From Sinomicrobium oceani (lineage in GTDB: Bacteria; Bacteroidota; Bacteroidia; Flavobacteriales; Flavobacteriaceae): a stretch of 64,000 nt of DNA. Made by a program: the position numbers and the translations under genes. The DNA is taken from positions 1 to 64,000 of the forward strand of contig NZ_FPJE01000022.1 of the NCBI RefSeq assembly GCF_900119185.1, in the 5' to 3' direction. The notes under the pieces were generated by a model, which saw nothing but the letters and a program-made list of their open reading frames with translations, was not told where the DNA came from and ran no database searches. Shown piece by piece: positions 51,376 to 61,302 of the stretch (position 1 is its first letter; every line of letters starts with the position of its first letter).

Positions 51376-54335
51376 TGTATTTAAACTGCCACACCTATTA
51401 CAGTATGCGTTTCGGTACTTTTTCCGAAACAGAACTCCTGGAACTGGCCAGGGAAAACCACATTACACAACTTGGACTTACGGATATCAACAACACTTCG
51501 GCCTGTCTCAATTTTATCCGGAAGGCAGAACAGGCCGGAATAAAGCCTATTGTAGGGGTGGACTTCCGCAACGGTACGGATCAGCAGTTTGTGGGGATCG
51601 CCGGTACTAATGAAGGCTATATGGCACTTAACAGCTTTTTGTCGGACCATCTGCACGAAGAAAAGGACTTTCCGAAGCGCGCGCCTGTTATTCCGGGGGC
51701 CTTTATCATATATCCGCTGGAAAAGATAGCAGAAATCGGCCCGGAGGAACTCCGGGAAGACGAATATATCGGCATATCCGTACGGGACCTGCGAAAGCTG
51801 CCTTTGTCTCCATACCGTTACAAGACAGACAAATTGGTTGTGCTGCAACCCGTAACCTTCCGGAGCAAGAGCGATTTTAATGCGCACAGGCTGCTTCGGG
51901 CCATTGCGAATAACACCCTGTTAAGCAAACTGGATGCAGGGGAAACAGCTTCCGAAGATGAAAAAATGTATCCTGCGGAGAATCTGTATAACGCTTTCGG
52001 CGAATACCGGTTTATCCTGGAAAATACCGTAAGCCTGATGACAAGGTGCTGCGTATCTTTTGATTTCTCGGCAGCCAAACAAAGTAGGAATCAGCAAACC
52101 TATACGGGGAATAAGCAAAAAGATGAAGCTTACTTGCTGGAGCTTTGTATGAATAACATCGGCTATCGTTATCCCGATGATCAGAAAATGGCCCTGGAAC
52201 GTCTGTACCGGGAACTGGAACTGATCAGACAAAAAGATTTCATCTCGTATTTCCTGATCAATTACGATATTGTGGCGTATGCCCGAAGCAAGGGATATTT
52301 CCACGTAGGAAGGGGAAGCGGAGCTAACAGTATTATTGCGTATTTGCTGGGAATTACGGATGTGGATCCTTTGGAACTCGACCTTTATTTTGAACGTTTT
52401 ATCAATCTTTTCCGGAGTACCCCACCCGATTTCGATATCGATTTCTCTTGGCGTGACCGGGATGATGTTACACGCTATATTTTTGATCGATTTCCCCATG
52501 TAGCCCTGCTGGGGACGTATGTAACCTTTAATTATAAAGGGGTGGTACGGGAACTGGGAAAGGTATTCGGGTTACCCAAAGAGGAAATCGACCGCCTCAG
52601 TGCGGGGAATTATCACAGTTATGAGCTCGATGAACCTTCCCGGCTCGTGCTTAAATACGGTAAACTTCTCGAAGGAATGCCCAATTATATCAGTGTACAT
52701 GCCAGTGGTATTCTTATCAGTGAGGTGCCGTTGCATACGTTTTCGGCTACTTTTTTACCTCCTAAAGGGTATGCTACAGTACAGTTTGACATGCATATCG
52801 CAGAAGATGTAGGGCTGTATAAATTTGATATTCTCGGTCAGCGCGGACTGGCCAAAATCAAAGAGACCCTGGAAATCATAGGATATAACCGTCCTGAAGT
52901 CCAACGTCCGGATATCCATGATGTCAATCGTTTTAAAAAAGACGACAGGATACACAGTATGCTGGAAAGTGCACAATGTATGGGATGTTTTTATGTCGAG
53001 TCGCCGGCCATGCGGATGCTGCTTCAAAAATTACAGGTGGATAATTACCTCGGACTGGTCGCAGCCAGTTCTATTATCCGGCCGGGAGTAGCCAAGAGCG
53101 GTATGATGCGCGAATATATATTGAGGCACCAGGACCCGGACCGGGTGAAGCAGGCACACCCGGTATTGCTCAAGATCATGCCGGAGACTTACGGGGTAAT
53201 GGTGTACCAGGAAGACGTGATCAAAGTAGCACACCATTTTGCGGGGCTCTCCCTAGCCGAAGCCGATGTTTTACGAAGGGGAATGAGCGGAAAGTTCCGG
53301 TCGAGGGCCGAATTTCAGGAAGTAGAAGAAAGGTTTGTGGCAAATTGCAGGCAGAAAGGCTATGAAGATCACCTTATTTTGGAAGTCTGGAAACAGATCG
53401 AAAGTTTTGCGGGCTATGCTTTTGCAAAAGGGCATTCGGCCTCTTACGCGATAGAGAGTTATCAAAGCCTGTTTTTGAGGGCGTACTATCCCCTGGAGTT
53501 TATGGTAGCCGTACTCAATAACGGTGGAGGTTTTTATCGTCCGGAGATCTATATTCACGAAGCCCGGATGCTCGGAGCCACCATACATGTGCCCTGTATG
53601 AATTACAGCCGTATGGAAAACAGGATATCGGGAAAAAATATCTACCTCGGGTTCGGATACCTCAAAGACCTCGAAGACCGGGTCTGTCATCGTATCTTAC
53701 AGGAAAGAGATGAAAACGGTGCTTTTGTTTCGCTGGAAGACTTTATGGACCGGGTTTATGTAGGAATGGAGCAACTTGCTATACTGATACGGATCGGGGC
53801 ATTTCGTTTTACAGGTGTCGATAAATATGAGTTGTTGTGGCAGGCACATTTGAGACAAGGTGTTGTGCCCGGCGAGGAAGAACAATACCGGTTGTTCCGG
53901 ACGCAGCAAAAAGAGTTTGCAATCCCCGTACTGCAAACGAGCAAACCGGAAGCGGCCTTTGATCAGCTCGAACTTCTCGGGTTTTGCCTGTGCAGCCCGT
54001 TCGATCTGCTACAGGAAACCCCCAGGAGCAATAAGGGAGCACAGGACCTGAAGTACACCGAGGGAAAATATATCGATATCTACGGTTATCTCGTTGCTGT
54101 GAAAAAGACCAGAACACATCGGGGAGACGAAATGTTTTTCGGAACTTTTATAGATCATTACGGAGAGGTATTTGACGTGGTTATTTTTCCTCCCGTAGCC
54201 AGGAAAAATAAATTTTACGGGAAAGGGATATACCGTATGTACGGAAAAGTAGTTAACGAATTCGGTTTCTTAAGTATTGAAGTAGTGAAAATGAGAAAAG
54301 AAGATTACATCCGGGATCCGAGGTTCGAAAGTTAG
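51375..54335 (+). CDS. DnaE-type DNA polymerase III alpha subunit, mutagenesis-cassette form
   Basis: C-family polymerase, 986 residues, about 170 shorter than replicative DnaE. The PHP domain is present but weakened: the usual HxH start reads LNCHTYYS and the TDH motif reads TDINN, so metal binding and proofreading are probably lost. The polymerase core shows FHVGRGSGANSIIAYLLG, the catalytic DFDIDF, and GYAFAKGHSASYAIESYQS; an OB-type domain ends the protein (GKYIDIYGYLVAVKKTRTHRG). Position behind an S24-controlled Y-family polymerase is the same logic as the ImuA-ImuB-DnaE2 mutasome. ATG overlaps the preceding stop (TAATG). Confidence 0.92.
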   Translation: MYLNCHTYYSMRFGTFSETELLELARENHITQLGLTDINNTSACLNFIRKAEQAGIKPIVGVDFRNGTDQQFVGIAGTNEGYMALNSFLSDHLHEEKDFPKRAPVIPGAFIIYPLEKIAEIGPEELREDEYIGISVRDLRKLPLSPYRYKTDKLVVLQPVTFRSKSDFNAHRLLRAIANNTLLSKLDAGETASEDEKMYPAENLYNAFGEYRFILENTVSLMTRCCVSFDFSAAKQSRNQQTYTGNKQKDEAYLLELCMNNIGYRYPDDQKMALERLYRELELIRQKDFISYFLINYDIVAYARSKGYFHVGRGSGANSIIAYLLGITDVDPLELDLYFERFINLFRSTPPDFDIDFSWRDRDDVTRYIFDRFPHVALLGTYVTFNYKGVVRELGKVFGLPKEEIDRLSAGNYHSYELDEPSRLVLKYGKLLEGMPNYISVHASGILISEVPLHTFSATFLPPKGYATVQFDMHIAEDVGLYKFDILGQRGLAKIKETLEIIGYNRPEVQRPDIHDVNRFKKDDRIHSMLESAQCMGCFYVESPAMRMLLQKLQVDNYLGLVAASSIIRPGVAKSGMMREYILRHQDPDRVKQAHPVLLKIMPETYGVMVYQEDVIKVAHHFAGLSLAEADVLRRGMSGKFRSRAEFQEVEERFVANCRQKGYEDHLILEVWKQIESFAGYAFAKGHSASYAIESYQSLFLRAYYPLEFMVAVLNNGGGFYRPEIYIHEARMLGATIHVPCMNYSRMENRISGKNIYLGFGYLKDLEDRVCHRILQERDENGAFVSLEDFMDRVYVGMEQLAILIRIGAFRFTGVDKYELLWQAHLRQGVVPGEEEQYRLFRTQQKEFAIPVLQTSKPEAAFDQLELLGFCLCSPFDLLQETPRSNKGAQDLKYTEGKYIDIYGYLVAVKKTRTHRGDEMFFGTFIDHYGEVFDVVIFPPVARKNKFYGKGIYRMYGKVVNEFGFLSIEVVKMRKEDYIRDPRFES

Positions 54336-54593
54336 AACCCCGGGGTGCAGGTGAAAATATAAAAATGAAAATAAGGTTAAGAATCTGTAAAAAATCAGGC
54401 AAGTCAATACTATTGATATTCCTTTTTTTTCTGGTCGTATTACAGAAAACCGTATGATCTTTCCGGTTTCCGATACGTATATTGAATAGTATAACTATTT
54501 GTTTATGAGTGCTAAATGGTAACATTGTATTAACACTTACCGAACGAAAAGACTGGATTATATGTCTAATTTAGAGCTGCAATTTCACTATAA

Positions 54594-55115
54594 ATGACAG
54601 CCGGAAGCGATATATTTTTCAAAAATCTTTTTGAGAGTACTCATGGTAAAGCTTTTAATTTTATAAAAGCTCTGAGTAAAGACGAAAATATAGCAAGGGA
54701 AGTTGTTCAGACCTCTTTTATAAAGATATGGAAGCATATCGGTAAATACCGGAATCATCCGAATCCGGAAGCTCTGGTCTATGTCACCGTAAAAAATGCG
54801 TTTCTGGATGAAATGCGTAAACAGAACAGGATTAATGCTATACTGACCTCTATCGAAGAGAACAGTCATCTTCAATATACTATTGCCGATACGGTAGAAG
54901 ATGTGGCGATCCGCGGGGAAGCTTTTACCGCAGTCAACCGGGCTTTGGATAAATTACCACAACGATTACAGCATATTTATACTTTATACCAGTTTGAGGA
55001 ACTGACCCCGTTGGAAATTGCCGATACCTTACAACTCTCCGTGACTACGATCAGGACGAATATAGAAACTGCAAAACTGTTTCTCAGGAAAGAATTACGC
55101 AAGTACCGTTATTAG
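54594..55115 (+). CDS. ECF RNA polymerase sigma factor (second FecI-like)
   Basis: Sigma factor of 173 residues: region 2 (FNFIKALSKDENIAREVVQTSFIKIWKHIGKY) and region 4 helix-turn-helix (LTPLEIADTLQLSVTTIRTNIETA). Short N-terminus (MTAGSDIFFKNLF). The FecR gene lies 160 bases downstream, followed by a TonB receptor with an STN domain, so it should control that receptor locus. A 258-base gap precedes the gene; no housekeeping promoter was clear. Confidence 0.9.
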   Translation: MTAGSDIFFKNLFESTHGKAFNFIKALSKDENIAREVVQTSFIKIWKHIGKYRNHPNPEALVYVTVKNAFLDEMRKQNRINAILTSIEENSHLQYTIADTVEDVAIRGEAFTAVNRALDKLPQRLQHIYTLYQFEELTPLEIADTLQLSVTTIRTNIETAKLFLRKELRKYRY

Positions 55116-55275
55116 GCTTCCCTTATTTTATTCGGAGAGGAGGTATTTGCTCCGAATGTTGTTTCTCCCGGTAGCCCGGATATTTTTTCATCTTAACATT
55201 AACTTTATTTCGTCATAACCTTAATTTCATTTCCCTGGGCGCTTTCCGTCGTTCTACAAGTGAACAGAGCACGTT

Positions 55276-56253
55276 ATGGATCCGAAATTATTAGAAAAAT
55301 ACTGGCAGGGCAAATGTTCTGTCACGGAATTAAAAACGATTGAGCGGTTTCTGCTTGAACATGAACCGGAGACCGATGATGTATTACAAACAGAATGGAC
55401 CCGGTCTTCTGCCCGGATTCCTGCTGCGGAATCGGAACATATCAGGGAAGCAGTATTTAATCCGGTAAAAATACATCCGGTTTATGCAAAACGTACTTTC
55501 CCTGGAAAATCCTGGCTTGTAGCTGCTTCTTTACTGATATTGTTATCTGTGGGAAGCTTGTTTTATCACTTTGATTTTTCGGGGAATGAAGAATGGACTA
55601 TCATTAATAACATCCGGGATACGGTCAAAAAAATTGAATTGAACGATGGAACAGAGATATGGCTGAAACCCGGGTCTTCTATCCGGTATACCAGTACTTT
55701 TGGTGATCGTGAACGGCATATAAAGTTGCGGGGAGAGGCTTATTTTGATGTAACCAGGGATACGGCCAGGCCTTTTCGTGTACAAACCGGTAATATTACC
55801 ACTAAGGTGCTCGGTACCATGTTTAATATCAAGGCATATGAATTTGAGGAAAAAATACAGATCGTACTTACCGAAGGGTCCGTTCAGGTATTGTGGAACG
55901 ATGAAAAAACAGAACGGGAAATAGCACAAATGCGCCCCGGAGAGCTACTGAATTTTGACAGGATCAATAATAATGCCGGGATAAGTCTCATAAAGAACAG
56001 CGGAGAAGATCTGTACAAAGGAGATCAACTGATTTTTCACCAGGCAACGTTGAAAGAAGCATTGACCAGAATATCCCGTATTCATCATCTTGAGATCGAT
56101 ATGAGTACGTTGTCCGAAGCAGATAAAGAAAAACACGTTTCCGGAGTCTTTCACCACACGACACCCCCCGATGCCATACGAAGAATATTATTTATACATC
56201 ACATGATACTGGAGCAGAAAGACGGTGTGTTCCGGATTAAAAAAACAGACTGA
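55276..56253 (+). CDS. FecR family anti-sigma factor (second)
   Basis: A 325-residue single-pass membrane protein: N-terminal cytoplasmic part (to about 72), membrane helix about 75-95 (SWLVAASLLILLSVGSLFYH), periplasmic FecR domain (IELNDGTEIWLKPGSSIRY, LRGEAYFDVTRDTARPFRV, TTKVLGTMFNIKAYE) and a C-terminal STN-like part (KEALTRISRIHHLEIDMST). Works with the preceding sigma factor and the following receptor. Confidence 0.93.
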   Translation: MDPKLLEKYWQGKCSVTELKTIERFLLEHEPETDDVLQTEWTRSSARIPAAESEHIREAVFNPVKIHPVYAKRTFPGKSWLVAASLLILLSVGSLFYHFDFSGNEEWTIINNIRDTVKKIELNDGTEIWLKPGSSIRYTSTFGDRERHIKLRGEAYFDVTRDTARPFRVQTGNITTKVLGTMFNIKAYEFEEKIQIVLTEGSVQVLWNDEKTEREIAQMRPGELLNFDRINNNAGISLIKNSGEDLYKGDQLIFHQATLKEALTRISRIHHLEIDMSTLSEADKEKHVSGVFHHTTPPDAIRRILFIHHMILEQKDGVFRIKKTD

Positions 56254-56265
56254 ACAATACAGGAA

Positions 56266-56292
56266 AAAAGCGTTGCTACCCACAACGCTTTT
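56266..56292 (+). terminator. Perfect hairpin between the second fecR and its receptor gene
   Basis: AAAAGCGTTG pairs with CAACGCTTTT (10 of 10) around CTACCCA; the right arm ends in TTTT. It starts 12 bases after fecR. May attenuate read-through from fecR into the receptor gene. Confidence 0.6.
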
Positions 56293-56380
56293 CAGAATGG
56301 TATGCAAGAATTTTAATAAAACGATCGATCGGAAAATCAAAATCAATAATTATTAACTAATCTATACATACGTATAATAC

Positions 56381-59300
56381 ATGAGAGCCAAAATTAAGGA
56401 ATACTGCTTAATTCCGAGCAGGTATTCAGGAAAAGTATGCCTTTTATTTTTCTTAATCCTAAGTATCCAAACTACCCGTAGTAATCATTTTGAAGTCCAG
56501 CAATCCGGACAAAGTCTTAAAGCGTTTATAGAAAAACTCATAGAAGAGACTCCGTACAGTTTTTTATTTGACGAGTCCCAGCTCGGCAACGTTATCTTAA
56601 TCAGGCCTGTGGAGATCCGGGACAGGGCTATACGCGATATTCTGGCCGACGTAAACAGGCAGATACCCATAGAGTACAATATAGAAGGGAAGAATATTTC
56701 TATCCGGACCCGGGACCGGCAGCGGCAAAAAACAGGACGATTGAACGGTCATGTCTACGATGATCGGCAGGTACCTCTTCCGGGAGCCAATATCATTATC
56801 GAAAACAAAGGAACGGGAATCTCTACGGGTTTTGACGGTGATTACGACTTACTGTTGCCCACCGGGGTGTACACGGTAAGGATCAGTTATATATCATTTA
56901 AAACCCAGGAGGTAACCGGTGTGGTTATTACCCCAGGTAATACGACTACTCTTGATGTCATACTGGAACCTGCCAGTGAGGCACTTCAGGAAGTTGTTGT
57001 CACCGCACAATACGACCGCCGTGTTAACAATGTTGCTGCGTTGAATACCATACGTAAAAATGAAGTTACTGCTATAGACGGGATAACTGCAGCACAGATA
57101 GCACGCACCCCGGATAATGACGTAGCCCAGGTATTGACCAGAGTGACCGGGCTTCATGTACAGGATAATAAATATGTGGTGGTTCGCGGGGTGTCGGAAC
57201 GGTATAATAATGTGGCGATGAACAATGCCTTGATGCCCAGTACGGAAGCTAACAGGAGAAATTATGCTTTTGATATCATTCCCAGTAATCTCATAGAAAG
57301 TGTGATTGTACATAAAACGGCCAGTCCTGAACTGCCGGGAGAGTTTACCGGCGGATACGTAAATATCAATACGCTGGAAATTCCGAATAAAAATTTCTTA
57401 ACTCTCGAGGTAGGAACGGGAGGTAACGAGAATACGTTTAATGATTTTTATTCGTTGCCCCGCTACAAAAATGATTACCTCGGGCTGATGACGTCCGGGA
57501 GTAAACTTCCGGCACTTGCCGGTGAACTTTCCAACAATGCTGATTTTTCACCGGAAACCTTATTGCCCCTTTCCAAACAAATGCCGGGCAATAACCGCTT
57601 TCGCCTGAATAGATACACGCAACAACCTACCCAGAATTACGCACTTGGTGTGGGGAAAGTCATTCGCCTGTCCGATGATAACCGGTTGGGAATGACTGCG
57701 GCACTGACTTACCGGAACGAGCAATCGAAACAGGGCTATTATGAAGAAACCCAGGGGACGCGGGAAATCGTAGGAGGAGATCGTTATAATTTTCTCAGCA
57801 GAACAGGAGGAATTTTTAATATAACATACGCTTTCGGGACGCAGAAAATCAGCCTGAAAAATACTTTTTATCAAAAACTGGAAACGGAAAATACTGTTTA
57901 TAATGGGATTAACCTTTACGTAGGACAGCCAAAAACAGGGATTACGGAAGAGCGGGTAGTCAATAGTTTCGGGCAGAGTGTACTGAACGGCGAGCATACC
58001 ACGGATGCTCCTAATGCATATAAATTCAAGTGGAATATCGGAATAGCCAATTACACCCGCAACCAGCCCAATAACCTTCAGATTGAAGGCGTCAATGAAA
58101 ATTTGTTCTATGATTCCGCTGACCGGGAACTGATTGCACAGGAATTCCGAAAGTCCCATCCGCCGTACCAGTACGTGAAATTCAGGACCCTGGATGATCC
58201 GCTCTACGATTATTACAGTAAATATCAGGAAAAACGCTATACCATGGGATTCAACCTGGAATTGCCCCTTTCTGTAACCCATAGTAAAAACAAGCTGGTT
58301 ACGGGATATTCGGGAAGTATCCGGGATGTGGACTTCGATCAGTCCAGGTATGCCGTGCTGGCTTATGGAGAATGGGCCGCGCGGAGAGACGAGTTTGTAG
58401 GTTTACCGCTCTATGAGGTCATAAACCAGGAGGCTTTCGATAACGAGTATCTGTATTATCGTCCGATATCTTCCGGATCTGATGCATCGGTGAAAGGATT
58501 CAGTAACGGGTTTAAAGGTACCCAGGGATTACATGCTGTTTTCCTGATGCTGGACACTTACTTTACCGGGAAACTTCATTTTTCAGGGGGGGTACGCCTG
58601 GAAGACAATACGATGAAAACCGAAACAGGGATCAGGACATTAGATGATGTGGACGGAGCAGGAATTGATAACAGCACGGAAACGGATGCTTATACTTTTC
58701 GGAGAACAAATTTCCTGCCCTCAGCCAACCTGATCTATGAACTTACCCCTAAAATGAACCTTCGTACCGGGTATTTTATGTCGCTGGCCAGACCCGAATT
58801 TACCGAATTGGGCAATTACAGTTATTTCGATTATAACCTGAGAACCCTGATACTATCCGGGTATAGTCTGGTTAGTGGCGGAGAAGAAAAACTCCTGGAA
58901 CAAACAACGATAGATAACCTGGAGTTACGGTGGGAATATTATCCTACGGCCAATGAATCTTTTTCCGTTGCAGGGTTTTACAAGAGTTTTGACAAACCCA
59001 TAGAACTTCAGGTTCTTCAATCCGCCCAAAATGTTACGACTGCACTAAAAGCCGGATATTTTAACCTCGACAGGGCAACCAATTACGGGGTAGAGATAGA
59101 TTTCAGAAAATCTTTCGGGTTTTTGCAAACCACTTTCGGGGAAAATCTTTACCTGTTTGGTAACGCGTCTTTTATATGGTCTAAGATTTATTACGACAGG
59201 GAGGATGTTCCTGTAGACACAGGAGAGACCGATGAGGAAGGTAATCCTGTTTACAGAGAAGCGGTAGTAGAGGACAACAGACCACTTTATGGGCAATCGC

Positions 59301-59725
59301 CCTATATCATTAACGGGGGGTTGCAGTATACGGGTAAACACTTTGGTCTTACCGCTACGTACAATCGGGTTGGTCCCCGGATTATTCTCCCTGCCGGAGA
59401 ACCGTTTTATGACGAATATGAAAAACCGAGAAATGTGTTGGACCTTCAGTTTCGTTATGCTTTTCTCAAAGAAAACCGTGCAGAGATCCGGTTGAACCTT
59501 GCGGATATACTCAATGATCCGGTTATACGATACATGAATAATATCGATTCGGAAACGAAAAATCCCAGAGTGGATTATGTGGAGAATTCCGATGACGGAG
59601 GACGCAAACTTGCCGTACCGCAACACGATCCCAGCGGAAAAAGTTACGATTCGCGTTACGACCTGGTTCGGCGCAGGTACGATCGGTTAAGAAGCTTCAA
59701 TATTACATTCAAGTACACTTTTTAA
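56381..59725 (+). CDS. TonB-dependent outer membrane receptor with STN domain
   Basis: A 1114-residue importer. Order: signal region to about 40, STN domain about 45-110 (QSLKAFIEKLIEETPYSFLF), carboxypeptidase-like beta-domain about 120-205 (RLNGHVYDDRQVPLPGANII), TonB-box region (EEVVVTAQYDR-like LQEVVVTAQYD), plug (ARTPDNDVAQVLTRVTGLHVQ, VVRGVSERYNNVAMNNALMP) and barrel to the terminal SFNITFKYTF. The plug has the RGVSERYNNV type seen in TonB receptors outside the SusC family, and no SusD follows. Two lipoprotein genes lie downstream. Substrate unknown. Confidence 0.94.
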   Translation: MRAKIKEYCLIPSRYSGKVCLLFFLILSIQTTRSNHFEVQQSGQSLKAFIEKLIEETPYSFLFDESQLGNVILIRPVEIRDRAIRDILADVNRQIPIEYNIEGKNISIRTRDRQRQKTGRLNGHVYDDRQVPLPGANIIIENKGTGISTGFDGDYDLLLPTGVYTVRISYISFKTQEVTGVVITPGNTTTLDVILEPASEALQEVVVTAQYDRRVNNVAALNTIRKNEVTAIDGITAAQIARTPDNDVAQVLTRVTGLHVQDNKYVVVRGVSERYNNVAMNNALMPSTEANRRNYAFDIIPSNLIESVIVHKTASPELPGEFTGGYVNINTLEIPNKNFLTLEVGTGGNENTFNDFYSLPRYKNDYLGLMTSGSKLPALAGELSNNADFSPETLLPLSKQMPGNNRFRLNRYTQQPTQNYALGVGKVIRLSDDNRLGMTAALTYRNEQSKQGYYEETQGTREIVGGDRYNFLSRTGGIFNITYAFGTQKISLKNTFYQKLETENTVYNGINLYVGQPKTGITEERVVNSFGQSVLNGEHTTDAPNAYKFKWNIGIANYTRNQPNNLQIEGVNENLFYDSADRELIAQEFRKSHPPYQYVKFRTLDDPLYDYYSKYQEKRYTMGFNLELPLSVTHSKNKLVTGYSGSIRDVDFDQSRYAVLAYGEWAARRDEFVGLPLYEVINQEAFDNEYLYYRPISSGSDASVKGFSNGFKGTQGLHAVFLMLDTYFTGKLHFSGGVRLEDNTMKTETGIRTLDDVDGAGIDNSTETDAYTFRRTNFLPSANLIYELTPKMNLRTGYFMSLARPEFTELGNYSYFDYNLRTLILSGYSLVSGGEEKLLEQTTIDNLELRWEYYPTANESFSVAGFYKSFDKPIELQVLQSAQNVTTALKAGYFNLDRATNYGVEIDFRKSFGFLQTTFGENLYLFGNASFIWSKIYYDREDVPVDTGETDEEGNPVYREAVVEDNRPLYGQSPYIINGGLQYTGKHFGLTATYNRVGPRIILPAGEPFYDEYEKPRNVLDLQFRYAFLKENRAEIRLNLADILNDPVIRYMNNIDSETKNPRVDYVENSDDGGRKLAVPQHDPSGKSYDSRYDLVRRRYDRLRSFNITFKYTF

Positions 59726-59776
59726 AGCCTATTATTTTAAGTAATCATAAACAACAACCGTAAAAAATTAAATCTG

Positions 59777-61195
59777 ATGAAAACCAAATTTAGCTTACTT
59801 GCTATGCTTGCAGCTGTAATGCTGACAAGCTGCTCCAATGAAGACATGGTCGAGGAGAACGACCCGAGCCTTAATGCCGAATTTGCTACGCTTTCGGTAG
59901 GTATAGACGGTAGAAGCTGGCCTTCCGCTACCGGGACTATATCCGGTGTTATAAGTTCCAATACAACCCTGACCAATGATAAGGTATGGTTTATTGACGG
60001 ACCTACCTTTGTGGCTCCCGGAGTGACATTGACCGTTCAGAAAAATACGCTTGTCAAAGGAAAATCCACACCTACTTCCGGTAGTGCTTCTTACCTTCTG
60101 GTGACCAGGGGTGCAAGACTGGTTGCCGATGGTAATAATGCTGCCGAATCTATCGTGTTTACATCCGATAAACCTGTAGGGAGCAGACAACCTGGAGATT
60201 TCGGGGGAGTGATACTCCTGGGAAATGCTCCTACAAACAAGCCCAATAGCCAGGAAATAGAAGGTATACTGCCCGCCGATATTCCCAGTGGTATCAGTGT
60301 AAGTTATGGCGGTTCGAATACCGCTAATGATGCCGGTATTTTACGCTATGTGCGTATAGAGTATGCCGGAAGGGACCTCGGTGGCGGAAATGAGATCAAC
60401 GGTCTTACTCTTGGTGGTGTCGGAAACGGAACAATCCTGGAAAACATACAAGTGTCTTACGGACAGGATGACGGCTTTGAGTTCTTCGGAGGAACTGTCA
60501 ATGCCAAAAACCTGATCGCTTTCGGGAATGCCGATGATGACTTCGATTTCGATTTCGGATACACCGGTCAAATACAGTTTGCTGTATCTCAGAAAGTTCC
60601 GGGAGTGCCTTTTTCCAGTGACCCTAACGGAATAGAATGTGACAACGACGGAAGCGGAAGCAGTGCAACACCGATTACGCGCCCCGTACTTTCTAACTTT
60701 ACTATTCTCGGTATGGGAAATGCTTCTTCTGCAGGCCCTACACTGAATGGTAACCGCTGGAGAAGGAATACTTCTTTTGTCTTCCGCAATTCCATTATAG
60801 CCGGATACGATGACAGAGGGGTATTGTTTGATGGTACGGCTGTAGAAAATAAGCTGAACAGCGGAGGAACTGCCGAGTTTAAAGACAACCTGATTCATTC
60901 TTACGCTACCGCGGGAGGAGTTATAATGCCTGCTACGGCTACGAGCAAAACCAATTACAGTGGTAATACGACAAGTTCCAGCAATCCTAATTTTATGGAT
61001 CTGGTGGCTCCGTACAGTGCGACATCTCCTGATTACCGTATAGGAACTGTGCCTCCTGCACTTGCCTACGGTGCGAGTTTCACCGGATTATCCGGTTTCA
61101 CACCGGTGTCTTATAAAGGAGCTTTCGGTCCTTCCATAGGTGCGCGATGGGATGACAACTGGGCTTCTTATCAACCCAATAATAACCCTTACTAA
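59777..61195 (+). CDS. Beta-helix-like surface lipoprotein paired with the TonB receptor
   Basis: A 472-residue lipoprotein (lipobox LTSC, about residue 19). Beyond a short linker, it consists of repeated short beta-strand turns with Gly, Asn and Asp corners (VWFIDGPTFVAPGVTLTVQ, LRYVRIEYAG, NGLTLGGVGNGT, VSYGQDDGFEFFGGTVNAK), suggesting a right-handed parallel beta-helix. The DDDFDFDFGYTG segment is rich in acidic residues and might bind calcium or other cations. Family members occur beside TonB receptors in Bacteroidota but are often mislabelled as transporters. It starts 51 bases after the receptor stop with no terminator between, so it is co-transcribed and may serve as the receptor's surface partner in place of a SusD. 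Confidence 0.75.
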   Translation: MKTKFSLLAMLAAVMLTSCSNEDMVEENDPSLNAEFATLSVGIDGRSWPSATGTISGVISSNTTLTNDKVWFIDGPTFVAPGVTLTVQKNTLVKGKSTPTSGSASYLLVTRGARLVADGNNAAESIVFTSDKPVGSRQPGDFGGVILLGNAPTNKPNSQEIEGILPADIPSGISVSYGGSNTANDAGILRYVRIEYAGRDLGGGNEINGLTLGGVGNGTILENIQVSYGQDDGFEFFGGTVNAKNLIAFGNADDDFDFDFGYTGQIQFAVSQKVPGVPFSSDPNGIECDNDGSGSSATPITRPVLSNFTILGMGNASSAGPTLNGNRWRRNTSFVFRNSIIAGYDDRGVLFDGTAVENKLNSGGTAEFKDNLIHSYATAGGVIMPATATSKTNYSGNTTSSSNPNFMDLVAPYSATSPDYRIGTVPPALAYGASFTGLSGFTPVSYKGAFGPSIGARWDDNWASYQPNNNPY

Positions 61196-61227
61196 CACAA
61201 ACCAAACGAGAACTTAAATAATAGGAG

Positions 61228-61258
61228 GAAGTACGGTGCTTTTCACCGTACTTCTTTT
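61228..61258 (+). terminator. Terminator-like hairpin after the beta-helix lipoprotein gene
   Basis: GAAGTACGGTG pairs with CACCGTACTTC (11 of 11) around a 5-base loop, followed by TTTT. Partial read-through into the next gene is possible. Confidence 0.75.
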
Positions 61259-61302
61259 AATATATTACAGGTTATATGGAGCAATCTGATAAAATAAATG
61301 AT

